64,000 nucleotides of DNA. Source: Bradyrhizobium sp. dw_78. Its GTDB lineage: Bacteria > Pseudomonadota > Alphaproteobacteria > Rhizobiales > Xanthobacteraceae. The DNA lies in the NCBI RefSeq assembly GCF_018449525.1, contig NZ_JAAVUS010000014.1:62001-126000 (forward strand), in the 5' to 3' direction. A program made the position numbers and the translations under genes. Numbering within the stretch: the first letter of the stretch is position 1; every line of letters starts with the position of its first letter. Positions 10,299-19,971 of the stretch are shown one piece after another. The notes under the pieces were generated by a model that did not search any database, was not told where the DNA came from, and worked only from the letters and a program-made list of their open reading frames with translations.

Positions 10299-11300
10299 AT
10301 GACCTCAACGAAATACGATGTTCTCGCGATCGGCAATGCGATTTTCGACGTGTTGGTGCAGACTGACGAGGGCTTTCTTGCCGCGCACGGCATGACCAAG
10401 GGCGGCATGATGCTGATCGACGAGGCCCGCGCCGCCTCGATCTACCGTGACATGGGACCGGCGACCACGATGTCCGGCGGTTCGGCGGCCAATACGGTTG
10501 TCGGCGTCGCCAATCTCGGCGCCCGGGCAGCCTATGTCGGCAAGGTCCGAAACGACGAGGTCGGAGGTCTCTACACCCATGACATCCGCGCCGCGAAGGT
10601 GGCTTTCGAAACCAACGCCGCCACGGGCGGTCCCGCCACCGGCTGTTCCTACATTCTGGTCACGCCGGATGGCGAGCGCACCATGAACACCTATCTCGGC
10701 GCGGCGCAGGAACTGACGCCCGGCGATATCGACCCGGAGCAGATCGCGGCCGCCTCGATCCTCTATCTCGAAGGCTATTTGTGGGATCCGAAGAGCGCCA
10801 AGGACGCTTTCGTCAAGGCGGCGGATATCGCGCATGGCGCCGGCCGCCAGGTCGCGCTGACGCTGTCGGATTCATTCTGCGTGGATCGCTATCGCGACGA
10901 GTTTCTCGATCTGATGCGCAAGGGCACCGTCGATTTGATTTTCGCCAACGAGGCCGAACTGCATTCGCTGTACCAGACATCGGACTTCGACACCGCGCTG
11001 AAGCAATTGAACAAGGATACCAAACTCGGCGTCGTCACCCGCAGCGAAAAAGGCTGCGTCGTGGCCTCGGCGGAAGGGATCCTCGCGGTGCCCGCGTTTC
11101 CGATCGAGCGGATGGTCGACACCACGGGCGCCGGCGATCTGTTCGCTGCCGGATTCCTGTTCGGTTTGGTGCGTAATGCCGGTTACGAAAAGGCCGGAAG
11201 GCTCGGCGCGCTGGCGGCCGCCGAAGTGATCCAGCATATCGGCGCGCGGCCGCAGGTTTCGCTGAAGGAATTGGCGCAGCAGAACGGATTGCCGGTGTAG
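10299..11300 (+). CDS. PfkB-family carbohydrate kinase (adenosine kinase-like)
   Basis: A 333-residue ribokinase-type enzyme. TMSGGSAANTVVGVANLG near residue 58 is the first PfkB signature, and DTTGAGDLFAAGFLFGL near 275 is the second, with the catalytic Asp in GAGD. Its opening YDVLAIGNAIFDVLVQ resembles the adenosine-kinase-like proteins of alphaproteobacteria, so nucleoside phosphorylation is the best guess, but sugar substrates are not excluded. It is alone on its strand, and it is followed by a dispersed repeat. Confidence 0.9.
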   Translation: MTSTKYDVLAIGNAIFDVLVQTDEGFLAAHGMTKGGMMLIDEARAASIYRDMGPATTMSGGSAANTVVGVANLGARAAYVGKVRNDEVGGLYTHDIRAAKVAFETNAATGGPATGCSYILVTPDGERTMNTYLGAAQELTPGDIDPEQIAAASILYLEGYLWDPKSAKDAFVKAADIAHGAGRQVALTLSDSFCVDRYRDEFLDLMRKGTVDLIFANEAELHSLYQTSDFDTALKQLNKDTKLGVVTRSEKGCVVASAEGILAVPAFPIERMVDTTGAGDLFAAGFLFGLVRNAGYEKAGRLGALAAAEVIQHIGARPQVSLKELAQQNGLPV

Positions 11301-11304
11301 GACC

Positions 11305-11408
11305 AGAGCGTTTTCGCGCGAAGTGGAAACCGGCTCGCGTGAAGAAAACGCGTCAAAACAAGAATCGAGAGATTCGGTTCTGATTCAATCAGAACCGATC
11401 ATGCTCTA
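11305..11408. repeat. Dispersed chromosomal repeat, copy B
   Basis: This segment starts just after the PfkB stop with AGAGCGTTTTCGCGCGAAG and ends in a small palindrome, GGTTCTGATTCAATCAGAACC. Read on the complement it matches copies at 43671-43760 and 50688-50782 over nearly the whole length, and the shorter copy at 4357-4404. It may double as the 3' end structure of the kinase mRNA. Confidence 0.8.
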
Positions 11409-11512
11409 GGCGTTACGAAATTCCATTCTCTCTGCGATCACCGCTTTTACCTTTCCCCACAAGGGGAGGGGATGATGACGCCGCCTGGGTGCCCTTGGAA
11501 CAGCTAGTTGCC

Positions 11513-13207
11513 TCACGCCGTCTTCGCCGCGTTCAATCCGAGCCGCGCCTCGACCGCCTCGCGCATCAGGAATTTCTGGATCTTGCCGGTCACGGTCATC
11601 GGAAATTCGTCGACGAATTCGACATAGCGCGGGATCTTGTTGTGCGCGATCTGTCCCTGGCAGAACGTGCGGACTTCCTCGAGCGTCAGCGTCTCGCCGG
11701 GCCGCGTCCGGATCCAGGCGCAGAGTTCCTCGCCATAGCGATCGTCGGCGACGCCGAAAATCTGCACGTCCTGGATCTTGGGATGGCGGTAGAGGAATTC
11801 CTCGATCTCGCGCGGATAGAGGTTTTCGCCGCCGCGGATCACCATGTCCTTGATGCGGCCGACGATGTTGCAATAGCCCGCGTCGTCGATCACGCCGAGG
11901 TCGCCGGTGTGCATCCAGCCGTTGCGATCAAGCACGTCAGCGGTCTTTTCCGGCTCGTCCCAATAGCCGAGCATCACGCTGTAGCCGCGGGTGCATAGCT
12001 CGCCCCGCTCGCCGCGCGGCACCACGCGCCCTTCGAGATCGACAATCTTGACCTCGACATGCGGGTGGATCCGCCCCACCGTGGAGACACGGCGCTCCAG
12101 CGGATCGTCGGTCGCGCTCTGAAAGCTGACCGGGCTGGTTTCGGTCATGCCATAGGCGATGGTGACGTCGCGCATGTTCATCTTTTCATTGACGCGCCGC
12201 ATCACCTCGATCGGGCAGGGCGCGCCGGCCATGATCCCGGTTCGCAGCGACGACAGATCGAATTTGGAAAATTCGGAATGGTCGAGTTCGGCGATGAACA
12301 TCGTCGGCACGCCGTAAAGCGCGGTGCATTTTTCCCGTTCGATGGTTTGCAGCGTCGCCAGCGGATCAAACCCCTCACCGGGATAGACCATCGCGGCGCC
12401 GAGCGTGAGGGCGGCGAGATTGCCCATCACCATGCCGAAGCAGTGATAGAGCGGCACCGGGATGCAGATACGGTCCTGCTCGGTAAGGCGCATCGCGCGG
12501 CCGACGAAATAGCCGTTGTTGAGGATGTTGTGGTGCGTCAGCGTGACGCCCTTGGGCGATCCGGTGGTGCCGCTGGTGAACTGGATGTTGACGGGATCGT
12601 CGAATTGCAGCGTGCCGGCAAGGGCTGCGATCATGGCCCGGTGGCGCTCGCCACACATGCGTGCCACCTCTTCGAACGCAATCGTGCCCGGACAGGCCGG
12701 GCCGCCGACCTGGATCACCGCGCGCAATTGCGGCAGCCGCGCCGCGTGCAGATCGCCGGGAGCCGATTTGGCAAGCTCCGGCAGCAGCGTGTTCAGCATC
12801 TCCATGTAGTTGCTGGTCTTGAAGGCGGTCGCCGTGACGATCGCGGCGCAGCCGACCTTGGCCAGCGCGAATTCCAGTTCGCTCAGGCGGTAGGCCGGAT
12901 TGATGGTGACGAGAATGAGCCCGGCTTTGGCGGCGGCAAACTGAGTCAGCGTCCATTCCGGCCGGTTCAGCGACCAGATGCCGATCCGGTCGCCGCGTTC
13001 GAGGCCGAGCGCGAGAAAGCCCGCGGCCAGCGCATCGACGCGCGCAGCCAGTTCCTTCCAGCTCCATTTGACGCCGTGGCTTGGCGCAACCAGCGCGTCG
13101 CGATCGGCCCAGCGTTGAGCGGCCAGATCGAGAGCGCGGCCGATGGTCTCGCCCAGAAGCGGCGCATCGGAGACGCCGCAAACATAGCTACCGGCTTTCT
13201 CGGTCAA
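11513..13207 (-). CDS. AMP-binding acyl-CoA synthetase
   Basis: A 564-residue adenylate-forming enzyme. The P-loop-like motif [18 protein letters not shown] (about 215-232), the [12 protein letters not shown] motif and the C-terminal [13 protein letters not shown] and [10 protein letters not shown] (catalytic Lys) are all present, so it should be active. Such enzymes activate a carboxylic acid as acyl-AMP and then acyl-CoA. The overall sequence is closest in style to medium- or branched-chain acyl-CoA synthetases of Rhizobiales; the acid used is not known. It stands alone; short CCCCACAAGGGGAG-type palindromes lie on both sides (about 11455 and 13271). Confidence 0.9.
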   Translation of the reverse strand: MTEKAGSYVCGVSDAPLLGETIGRALDLAAQRWADRDALVAPSHGVKWSWKELAARVDALAAGFLALGLERGDRIGIWSLNRPEWTLTQFAAAKAGLILVTINPAYRLSELEFALAKVGCAAIVTATAFKTSNYMEMLNTLLPELAKSAPGDLHAARLPQLRAVIQVGGPACPGTIAFEEVARMCGERHRAMIAALAGTLQFDDPVNIQFTSGTTGSPKGVTLTHHNILNNGYFVGRAMRLTEQDRICIPVPLYHCFGMVMGNLAALTLGAAMVYPGEGFDPLATLQTIEREKCTALYGVPTMFIAELDHSEFSKFDLSSLRTGIMAGAPCPIEVMRRVNEKMNMRDVTIAYGMTETSPVSFQSATDDPLERRVSTVGRIHPHVEVKIVDLEGRVVPRGERGELCTRGYSVMLGYWDEPEKTADVLDRNGWMHTGDLGVIDDAGYCNIVGRIKDMVIRGGENLYPREIEEFLYRHPKIQDVQIFGVADDRYGEELCAWIRTRPGETLTLEEVRTFCQGQIAHNKIPRYVEFVDEFPMTVTGKIQKFLMREAVEARLGLNAAKTA

Positions 13208-13393
13208 ATTCGCTTCTCCATCCCTGAAAGATTTTGTCCAAGCGCAATGGCAGGAAACCCGCCGCCGCGATCAGTTCTCTCCCCTTGTGGGGAGGCTTTG
13301 AGAACAGAATATCACGAATTTCGGCGTTGCGGCTCGTTCCCTTTTTGCCGCTTCCTCCCGTGTGAAGGGTGCGGACAATCGGGATGGGGCTTC

Positions 13394-14587
13394 TTACGCG
13401 GCCTTCTGGCCGTCCGCCGCATCGAGCCCGCCATAGACGCCGCGCTCAAAGGCGGCGAACGTCTCCAGGCATGTCGCGTCGGCGAACGGCAGGACCTGCA
13501 TCAGGATGACGCCGGTGACGTCGCGCGAAGGGTCGATCCAGTAATAGGTGTTGGCGAGCCCGGCCCAGGCGAGACTGCCGGGGCTGCGGCCCTCCGGCGT
13601 CTTGGCGGTGTTGATCAAAAAGCTCAGCCCCCATTTCTTCTCCATGTCCGGATAGAGATCGACGTCGTTGGTCGCGAACGCGATCGCCGAATTCAGCCTG
13701 GTCATGTTGAGTTCGCCGATGTGGTTCTGTCCCATCGTCGCGACGGTCTCGGGATTGAGCACCTGGTTGCCGTTGCCGCGGCCCTTGTTGAGGATCATCT
13801 GGGTGAACTTGATGTAGTCGCCGGCCGTGCCATAGAGCCCGCCGCCTCCGGCGAGAAATTCCGGGTTCTGCTCGACCTCGAACGGGATCGGCATCAGCGA
13901 TCCATCCGCATGGCGTTGATGCATGCCGACGAGGCGTTGGCGCTGCGAATCGCTGATCCTGAAACTAGTGTCGTTCATGCCGAGCGGCGCGAACAGGTGA
14001 TCGCGCAAATAGGCATCCAGCCGCTTGCCGCTGGCGGCTTCAACCGCCTGGCCGACCCAGTCGATGTTGATGCCGTATTCCCAGCGCGTTCCGGGATCGG
14101 TCATGATCGGCACGCGCAGTGAAGCGTGGAGGCCGGATCTGGCGGGCGGTGTACCGGTTTTCTCCAGATACTGCACCATGTCGCCATTCCACATATTGTA
14201 ACAAAAGCCTGCGGTATGGGTCATGAGGTGGCGCAGCGTGATCGGCCGCTTCGCGGGCCGAAGTTTTGGCTCGCCCTTGTCGTCAAAGCCCTCGAGCACC
14301 TGCGGGTCGGCGAGATCGGGCAGCACCTTGCCGATCGGCTCGTCGAGCGACAGCTTGCCCTGTTCCACGAGCTGCATCGCGGCGGTGGCCGTGATCGCCT
14401 TGGTCATCGAGGCGATCCAGAACACGCTGTCGGCCGTCATGGCGGTGTCCTTGGACAGGTCGCGTGTGCCGAACGCGTCCTGATAGATCACGTCCTTGCC
14501 GGTCGCGGCCACGGCGACCATGCCGGGGACATCCCTGGCATCGGTTCTCTGGCGCAGCGCCTGGTCGATTTGATCCGTGCTTTGCAT
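13394..14587 (-). CDS. Serine hydrolase of the beta-lactamase/esterase family (class C-like)
   Basis: A 397-residue protein from ATG 14587 (MQSTDQIDQALRQRTDARD), which has a strong GGGGAGGAG ribosome site just upstream; the longer frame to 14707 is rejected for that reason. The SxxK motif is SMTK in FWIASMTKAITATAAMQ, and the Tyr motif is YGINIDW, as in EstB-type esterases and DD-peptidase relatives. No signal peptide is visible, which fits cytoplasmic esterases rather than secreted beta-lactamases. The substrate is unknown. Confidence 0.88.
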   Translation of the reverse strand: MQSTDQIDQALRQRTDARDVPGMVAVAATGKDVIYQDAFGTRDLSKDTAMTADSVFWIASMTKAITATAAMQLVEQGKLSLDEPIGKVLPDLADPQVLEGFDDKGEPKLRPAKRPITLRHLMTHTAGFCYNMWNGDMVQYLEKTGTPPARSGLHASLRVPIMTDPGTRWEYGINIDWVGQAVEAASGKRLDAYLRDHLFAPLGMNDTSFRISDSQRQRLVGMHQRHADGSLMPIPFEVEQNPEFLAGGGGLYGTAGDYIKFTQMILNKGRGNGNQVLNPETVATMGQNHIGELNMTRLNSAIAFATNDVDLYPDMEKKWGLSFLINTAKTPEGRSPGSLAWAGLANTYYWIDPSRDVTGVILMQVLPFADATCLETFAAFERGVYGGLDAADGQKAA

Positions 14588-14886
14588 GGGCTCCTCCCCG
14601 ATTTTTTGAGTTGTTAATATTCCTCCCGGCGCCTGCGCCTCGCAAGTACGGGCGGCATGTTGCCGCTGCGGTCGCGCGCTCGTGATCGCCGGCCCCGGAT
14701 CGGCCATTGCAGCATAATTTGCGGTGGATTAACCGGTTTGGCGCGATCGGCGCTATGCGGATCTGGCGCACCGTCCCGGACATGATTTTGGTTGTAAGGC
14801 GTTCAGATTTCGGTGCAAATGGGTAAAACCGAACCGATCAGTTCGATTAAATAATGAGCAGCTTTTTAAAGTTGCGGGAGTTTTCG

Positions 14887-15207
14887 ATGATTTCTACCTG
14901 GAGTGAATGGAAACGATATCCTCGCGCTATGCGCGGCGAGAATATTGAGGCGCCGATTGGCCCGGGCATCTACGAAGTCCGGTATGCCGGAACGGGTGCG
15001 CTGCACTCATTCGGCGCGGTCGATAACGTCGCCCAGGCCTTGTCGATGTTGCAGGTGACGGCGAAATCGTGGTTCGGTCGGCGTGACTCCGTTGCAGCGC
15101 CGGACCTTGAATATCGCACCTGCGCCACCTCTTCGAAGGCGGACGCCAAGACGGCGGCGGAGCGCATGATCGGCCGCCGCGAAACCTATCTGAGCGGCGC
15201 GGCCTGA
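14887..15207 (+). CDS. Small hypothetical protein
   Basis: A 106-residue frame with start ATG 14887 (MISTWSEWKRYPRAMRGEN), preceded by GGGAG at a good distance; an ATG at 14854 has no such site. The sequence contains IEAPIGPGIYEVRYAGTG, a beta-rich opening reminiscent of GIY-YIG-like or other small alpha/beta proteins, but no catalytic residues can be assigned. It lies between two convergent/divergent metabolic genes and is not part of an obvious operon. Function unknown. Confidence 0.65.
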   Translation: MISTWSEWKRYPRAMRGENIEAPIGPGIYEVRYAGTGALHSFGAVDNVAQALSMLQVTAKSWFGRRDSVAAPDLEYRTCATSSKADAKTAAERMIGRRETYLSGAA

Positions 15208-15327
15208 CGTCGCTGGCGGCTCCAGCCCTCAAAATTGGTTGAAGCAGCCGGTCGTTTGCGACCGGTGTCATGCGGGCTGTTTATACCTATATTCTTGGGC
15301 AACACCAAAAGCCTCAGGAGTGACGCC

Positions 15328-16824
15328 ATGACCCCGACCGCCGCCGCACGTGCCTCGCAATCCTCTGCGCCATCTCTGCGCGAACGCTTGAAAGATGTCT
15401 CGCTGCTGCGGGACCGCAGCTACATCGATGGCGCCTGGGTCGGTACGCCCGCGCATCCCGTCGTCAATCCGGCCACCGGCGTCGAGCTTGTCAAAGTGGC
15501 GCAGCTGACGGCGGCCGACGCCACGCAGGCGGTGGAAGCCGCCGAACGCGCGTTTCCGGTCTGGGCCAAGCTGACCGGCAAGCAGCGCTCCAACATCCTG
15601 CGCAAATGGTACGAGCTGATCGCCGCCAACCGCGAGGATCTGGCGCTGATCCTGACCTCCGAGCAGGGCAAACCGCTTGCGGAAGCGCTGGGCGAGATCG
15701 ATATCGGCGGCGCCTATGTCGAATTTTTCGCCGAGGAAGCACGCCGCGTCTATGGCGAAACCATTCCGACCCAGCGCGCCGACGCGCGGCTGCTCGCGAT
15801 CAAACAGCCGATCGGAGTCTGCGGCGCGATCACGCCGTGGAATTTCCCTTGCTCGATGATCACGCGAAAAGTGTCGCCGGCGCTGGCGGCCGGCTGCACC
15901 GTGGTGCTGAAGCCCGCCAACGAAACGCCGCTCAGCGCATTGGCGCTCGCGGTGCTGGCCGAGAAGGCCGGCGTGCCGAAGGGCGTGCTCAACGTCATCA
16001 CCGGCGATGCGCCGCCGATCGGCAAGGTGCTGTGCGAACATCCGGCGGTGCGCTTCGTCGGCTTCACCGGATCGACCGAGGTCGGCAAGATCCTCTATCG
16101 GCAGGCCTCCGTCGGGGTGAAGAAGCTTGGGCTTGAGCTCGGCGGCAACGCACCCTTCGTGGTGTTCGACGACGCCGATATCGACGCCGCGGTCGAAGGC
16201 GCGATGGTCTCGAAATACCGCAACATGGGCCAGACCTGCGTCTGCGCCAACCGCCTCTACGCCCAGGACAAGATCTACGACGAATTCGTCGAGAAGCTTT
16301 CCAGGAAAGTCGCGGCGATGAAGGTCGGAGACGGCGTTGAAGCCGGCGTCACGCAGGGGCCGCTGATCAACATGGAGGCCATCGACAAGGTCGAGCGGCA
16401 CATCGCCGATGCGGTCAAAGGCGGCGCCAGGATCGTGACCGGCGGCAAGCGCCACTCGCTCGGCGGCACCTTCTTCGAGCCGACCGTGCTCGCGAATGTC
16501 AGGCCCGACGCGCTGGTGTCGCGGGAGGAAACCTTCGGTCCGCTGGCGCCGGTGTTTCGCTTCAAGGACGAAGCCGAGGTGATCGCGATGTGCAACGCCT
16601 CGCCGTTCGGTCTGGCGTCGTATTTCTATTCGCGCGACCTTGGCCGGGTCTGGCGGGTTGCCGAGGCGCTGGAATCCGGCATGGTCGGCGTCAACACCGG
16701 CCTGATCACCACCGAGGTCGCGCCCTTCGGCGGCGTCAAGGAAAGCGGCCTTGGCCGCGAAGGCTCCCATCACGGCATGGAAGAATATGTCGAGATCAAA
16801 TACGTGATGATGGCGGGGGTTTGA
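15328..16824 (+). CDS. gabD: NAD(P)-dependent succinate-semialdehyde dehydrogenase (GabD-like)
   Basis: A 498-residue aldehyde dehydrogenase starting at ATG 15328 with CAGGAG seven bases upstream. The catalytic Cys is in NMGQTCVCANRLY, the general base Glu in GLELGGNAPFVVFDDADID, and the nucleotide site in GFTGSTEVGKILY. The C-terminal FGGVKESGLGREGSHHGMEE is typical of GabD. It should oxidise succinate semialdehyde to succinate in GABA breakdown. Its stop at 16822-16824 is only 12 bp before the left end of the large transposon, and a perfect 12-bp hairpin that probably terminated its transcript is now at 41313, beyond the insertion. Confidence 0.92.
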   Translation: MTPTAAARASQSSAPSLRERLKDVSLLRDRSYIDGAWVGTPAHPVVNPATGVELVKVAQLTAADATQAVEAAERAFPVWAKLTGKQRSNILRKWYELIAANREDLALILTSEQGKPLAEALGEIDIGGAYVEFFAEEARRVYGETIPTQRADARLLAIKQPIGVCGAITPWNFPCSMITRKVSPALAAGCTVVLKPANETPLSALALAVLAEKAGVPKGVLNVITGDAPPIGKVLCEHPAVRFVGFTGSTEVGKILYRQASVGVKKLGLELGGNAPFVVFDDADIDAAVEGAMVSKYRNMGQTCVCANRLYAQDKIYDEFVEKLSRKVAAMKVGDGVEAGVTQGPLINMEAIDKVERHIADAVKGGARIVTGGKRHSLGGTFFEPTVLANVRPDALVSREETFGPLAPVFRFKDEAEVIAMCNASPFGLASYFYSRDLGRVWRVAEALESGMVGVNTGLITTEVAPFGGVKESGLGREGSHHGMEEYVEIKYVMMAGV

Positions 16825-16831
16825 TTTCAGT

Positions 16832-16836
16832 CCCCT
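16832..16836. repeat. Target-site duplication, left copy (CCCCT)
   Basis: The five bases CCCCT stand immediately outside the left inverted repeat and recur immediately outside the right one at 41294-41298. Five-base duplications are the rule for Tn7/Tn5053-like transposons. Confidence 0.85.
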
Positions 16837-16885
16837 TATGCCGACACGTTTAGACCGAGTCGATGACGGTCTAAGAGTGAGTCGG
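16837..16885. repeat. Left end of the transposon: terminal inverted repeat plus second binding-like motif
   Basis: The first 14 bases are identical to the complement of the right end. Two related motifs follow: GTTTAGACCGAGTCG at 16848-16862 and GTCTAAGAGTGAGTCGG at 16869-16885. The second is shared almost perfectly with the right end motif at 41221-41236. This arrangement is like the arrays of transposase sites in Tn7-family ends. Confidence 0.85.
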
Positions 16886-17278
16886 TGAGTCTTGCTTCAA
16901 TATTGCTACCGAAAGTTGCGGCCGCTGAGAATTATCTTCTATTGCGGGCCTATTACGAGAGTCCATTCGACGGATTCTTCCTATTTTGACCATCCTGGGT
17001 TTTAGAGTCACGTAACCGGCGTTTCGGGGCGCGGCCGGCCGCGAACACGAACAGTGTGTTAGTGATCTGATGCCGGATCTGGTGAAATTACTCCTAGGGG
17101 GACGCGAATACGAAATCGAGCGCGTCCTTGGTCAAGAGACGTTTCTGCACGACGTACCTTTGCCATGATGAGCATCTCCGGCGATGACGACGCGGATACG
17201 CGAGCTCCGAAGTTTTGAGGTAGCGCCGGGATGGCCTTAGGAAGGCGCGGAGCCTATCCGATCCCTGAACGGTCTTGA
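16886..17278. other. Non-coding left flank of the transposon
   Basis: These 393 bases lie between the left terminal repeats and the first cargo gene. I see no frame with convincing codon use and no RNA gene. A 64-residue leftward frame at 17094-17288 has no recognisable features. The segment probably holds the promoter of the rightward cargo genes. Confidence 0.5.
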
Positions 17279-18175
17279 ATGATGACAATTAAAGCGATCG
17301 ATCCAGCGACAGAACTGTCGGCACTGTTCGCCTGCAAGTGCGGAAAGCCGATGTGCCGGTGGAGAGCCCTGCGACCATTTAGGGATCATATTAAACGGCT
17401 CTTTCAAGCCATCTCGGTCAAACATGAACGGGAGCGTCTTTCATCAGGGGACCCGGAAGTCACCTGGGACGCCACTCTGTTCTCACTTCAGATGGCGGCG
17501 AGCCTAGAGGACGCATCTGCGAATACCGCCTACGTCGATGACAGCGACGCCATCGTTTATTGTGATGCGGCTTGGGAGTTCGAGGTGTTGAGCAGCGAGA
17601 TCGCGGCCAAATACGTTGCGGGCCTGAGCATTTTCAACTTTCTTTGGTCTGCGTATGAGAACGCCGTAAAGGCAGCGGCAGGGACTCAGTTTCCGCGCGA
17701 CAAAACGGCAGTACGGGGCCGCAAATTGGCCGAAGGAAGTCCTAGGTCTGAGGACGACTTTCCGGCGGTGAATATGCTCTATCGGATCGCTGAACGGTGC
17801 TGTCGCATTTGCGGCGATCTCGACCCTGAAATCGATCTGATCTCCGGAAAGTACAAACTCACGGGAACTGGCGCTGCGGCCGAACTTGCGCGAATCTACC
17901 GCAACCATTTGGCGCACGGGGACGATTGGGTGCCCACCGCATCTTCGGATTGGGAAAGGAACGGCAGGGGAAAGGCCAACTTTGTCGTCTTTAGGATGTA
18001 CGCCGTGGGACGTCTTCTCCTCTTGCTCATTCAGGAATTGGCTTTCCAGTCCTTGACAAGCCGATCCGCCTGCAAGCCAGCGAAACACAGCGGAAAGGCC
18101 TTCCTGAGGTTGCACTTGCTGACGAAAACAGAGCTCGCCGACGGCAATAGGCTTGCTCATATGCACGCCGACTGA
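17279..18175 (+). CDS. HEPN-like protein, hypothetical
   Basis: A 298-residue protein that I do not recognise as a named family. The N-terminus has a cysteine cluster CKCGKPMCRW. The C-terminal half is helical and contains LARIYRNHLAHGDDW near residue 218, whose RNHLAH fits the Rx4H motif of HEPN ribonucleases. HEPN proteins are common toxins or abortive-infection factors that cleave RNA. Its place as first cargo gene, upstream of a PIN-like gene and an AbiV-like gene, suits a defence role. Start ATG 17279 or 17282. Nuclease function is inferred from one motif only. Confidence 0.6.
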   Translation: MMTIKAIDPATELSALFACKCGKPMCRWRALRPFRDHIKRLFQAISVKHERERLSSGDPEVTWDATLFSLQMAASLEDASANTAYVDDSDAIVYCDAAWEFEVLSSEIAAKYVAGLSIFNFLWSAYENAVKAAAGTQFPRDKTAVRGRKLAEGSPRSEDDFPAVNMLYRIAERCCRICGDLDPEIDLISGKYKLTGTGAAAELARIYRNHLAHGDDWVPTASSDWERNGRGKANFVVFRMYAVGRLLLLLIQELAFQSLTSRSACKPAKHSGKAFLRLHLLTKTELADGNRLAHMHAD

Positions 18176-18258
18176 CAATGGGCTCTCATTGAAAACGGCT
18201 ACGATGGGAATTAGATGCGCTCTGTCGCGCGATCAATGCCTACCTAGATGGAAGCACC

Positions 18259-18702
18259 ATGGCCTACATTCTGGACTCAGACCTTTTCACCAGGACTTTG
18301 AGGGGCGAGCTACCTGCCACCATTTTCCGATCTCAAGAAATGTTGGCGACATCCTCACAGGCGCTTTTGCTGCGCGAACACTGTACTGCCGCCGAGCTTT
18401 TCAAACTTCCGGCTTTCAGGGAAGTAGGAGCGGTTCAGGTCGAGCAATTTGAAATCGACGAAGACGGCTTTGGCGGGACATGGCTTGAAAGCGGCGTTAC
18501 CGTCGCCATGCTGGACGCGCGGCTTAGCGCTAAAGGTGGCGTGCGCCAGGCAGCAAAAAGCTTCCCCGATGTCCTGGTCGCCGAGACCGCGATCAATCAT
18601 CGGGCAACGCTCATCAGCGACGATATGCATTTGCGGGCTACCACCGAGGAATTTGGCGGATTGGCAGTGTCATTACAGGACTTTTCTTCCGCTCGGCGCT
18701 GA
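18259..18702 (+). CDS. PIN-domain-like protein
   Basis: A 147-residue protein. YILDSDLFTR at the start supplies the first acidic residue expected of PIN nucleases, and FPDVLVAETAINHRATLISDDMHL in the C-terminal half has the arrangement of the later PIN acidic residues (D..A...A......L.S.D). This supports a metal-dependent ribonuclease, as in VapC-type toxins, but no antitoxin of the usual size precedes it. It is 83 bp after the HEPN-like gene on the same strand, so the two may work together. Confidence 0.6.
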   Translation: MAYILDSDLFTRTLRGELPATIFRSQEMLATSSQALLLREHCTAAELFKLPAFREVGAVQVEQFEIDEDGFGGTWLESGVTVAMLDARLSAKGGVRQAAKSFPDVLVAETAINHRATLISDDMHLRATTEEFGGLAVSLQDFSSARR

Positions 18703-19036
18703 ATGCCAATCAGGCCCTCTGGACCTCAATTACAATCGGATGAAAGCTTCCAGGGATCGGTCCTCCAGGCTGAAGCGACTGGCCTTCAACAATCTGGACG
18801 ACGTCGAATGCTGTCCCTTTCAGCGGTTTTCACCCGTCATCGATTCCGACTTCATCGCAAGTCCCGCTTGCAGCTTGCGATAGAAAGCTGGGTCGTCCCT
18901 GAGGGTACGTGGCGAAGGCGTCCCGTTTGCACGATTGCCTAGCCAGGCTATCGAAATCGGCATGTCCGGGGATAAGCTGTTTCAGCCAGTTGGGATGAGA
19001 AGTCGGCGAAAGCACCTGACCCGCACGAGGCGAAAC
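18703..19036. other. Gap without recognised gene
   Basis: About 330 bases between the PIN-like and AbiV-like genes. Overlapping short frames exist on both strands, but none has a ribosome site and a plausible protein. No hairpin terminator is evident. Confidence 0.4.
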
Positions 19037-19936
19037 ATGGAACAAGCGAAGAAGCGACCGAAGGGTCCTGAAATCGGCCTCCACCAGGCCAAACGCCTGT
19101 GCCAACTCGACGAAGCTACGCGGCTTCAATTCATCGCCGAAGGGATTCCGATCATCCTCAATAGCGCACGAAGTTTCTGGCAAGCTGCGGAGCAGCTTCA
19201 ATCGCATGGACGAGAAGTGGAGGTGCTCCGGATCTTCGCCGAAGAAGAGGCCGCAAAGATCTTAATTCTGGTCGACGCCGTTAGGTGTCCGCCGAAACTC
19301 ATCGCGTCCCGTTTGAATAGGATCGTCGGTTGGTTCTACGACCACCTAGCGCGGCTGATATACGCGCAGGCGACCTCCTGGGCACCGACCAACCTGGCTC
19401 AATTGCGCGAATACGTCGACCGCGAACGCCGGGGCCATTATCTCGAAGGCTATGCCGGTGAGTACATCATGCCCAACTCTACCGTTTATCAGCGCGAGAG
19501 CCGCCTTTACGCAGATATCGAGGCCTATCAGGACGGCAAGCTGAATTGGAGCGTGCCGCGCGACCCAAACTACGGCGGCATCAAGTTATTCGGATCGTTC
19601 GTGCCACCTGCGCTTCGCGTTGCCGATGCCATGGAACAGGTTGGCATGTTAACGGCGAAAGGCCTGAAGGCGTTATCCGAAACGTGGGGGACCCTCGAAT
19701 ATAAGGACAATGAAGATCACCACATGGGCGCCAAATTGACGGAGCATCTGTTGGAGCGCCTGGAGGCGGAGAACTTGCCGCTCGATACCGTCACGAAGGA
19801 GCATGTCTCCGCGCTATATGACACTTGGCAGATCCCGATGTACAATCTTGAATTCGCGCTCATCCCGGTGCCGCTCGACGAGCTCGAGGCGGCGCAGGAG
19901 CGCGAATACTGGTCGATGGTCGGTGACCCTCGCTGA
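19037..19936 (+). CDS. AbiV-like abortive infection protein
   Basis: A 299-residue protein starting at ATG 19037, which has GAGG seven bases upstream; a frame extending to 18935 lacks a site. The segment SARSFWQAAEQLQSHGREVEVLRIFAEEEAAKILILV (about residues 40-76; described here in pieces) follows the AbiV pattern of an A-rich helix with an EExxK motif. AbiV of Lactococcus blocks phage translation. The C-terminal part with many acidic residues is not assigned. It is probably transcribed with the next small gene, 35 bp away. Family assignment rests on pattern, not on search. Confidence 0.6.
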   Translation: MEQAKKRPKGPEIGLHQAKRLCQLDEATRLQFIAEGIPIILNSARSFWQAAEQLQSHGREVEVLRIFAEEEAAKILILVDAVRCPPKLIASRLNRIVGWFYDHLARLIYAQATSWAPTNLAQLREYVDRERRGHYLEGYAGEYIMPNSTVYQRESRLYADIEAYQDGKLNWSVPRDPNYGGIKLFGSFVPPALRVADAMEQVGMLTAKGLKALSETWGTLEYKDNEDHHMGAKLTEHLLERLEAENLPLDTVTKEHVSALYDTWQIPMYNLEFALIPVPLDELEAAQEREYWSMVGDPR

Positions 19937-19971
19937 CGCAACGAACCTTATCTTTTTGGACTCGGCGACAC

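Noticed and set aside
12059-14122. 687-residue plus-strand frame
   Set aside because: It is antisense to the acyl-CoA synthetase and the serine hydrolase.
17094-17288. 64-residue leftward frame at the left end as a gene
   Set aside because: Codon use is poor, no ribosome site, and it covers the likely promoter of the first cargo gene.
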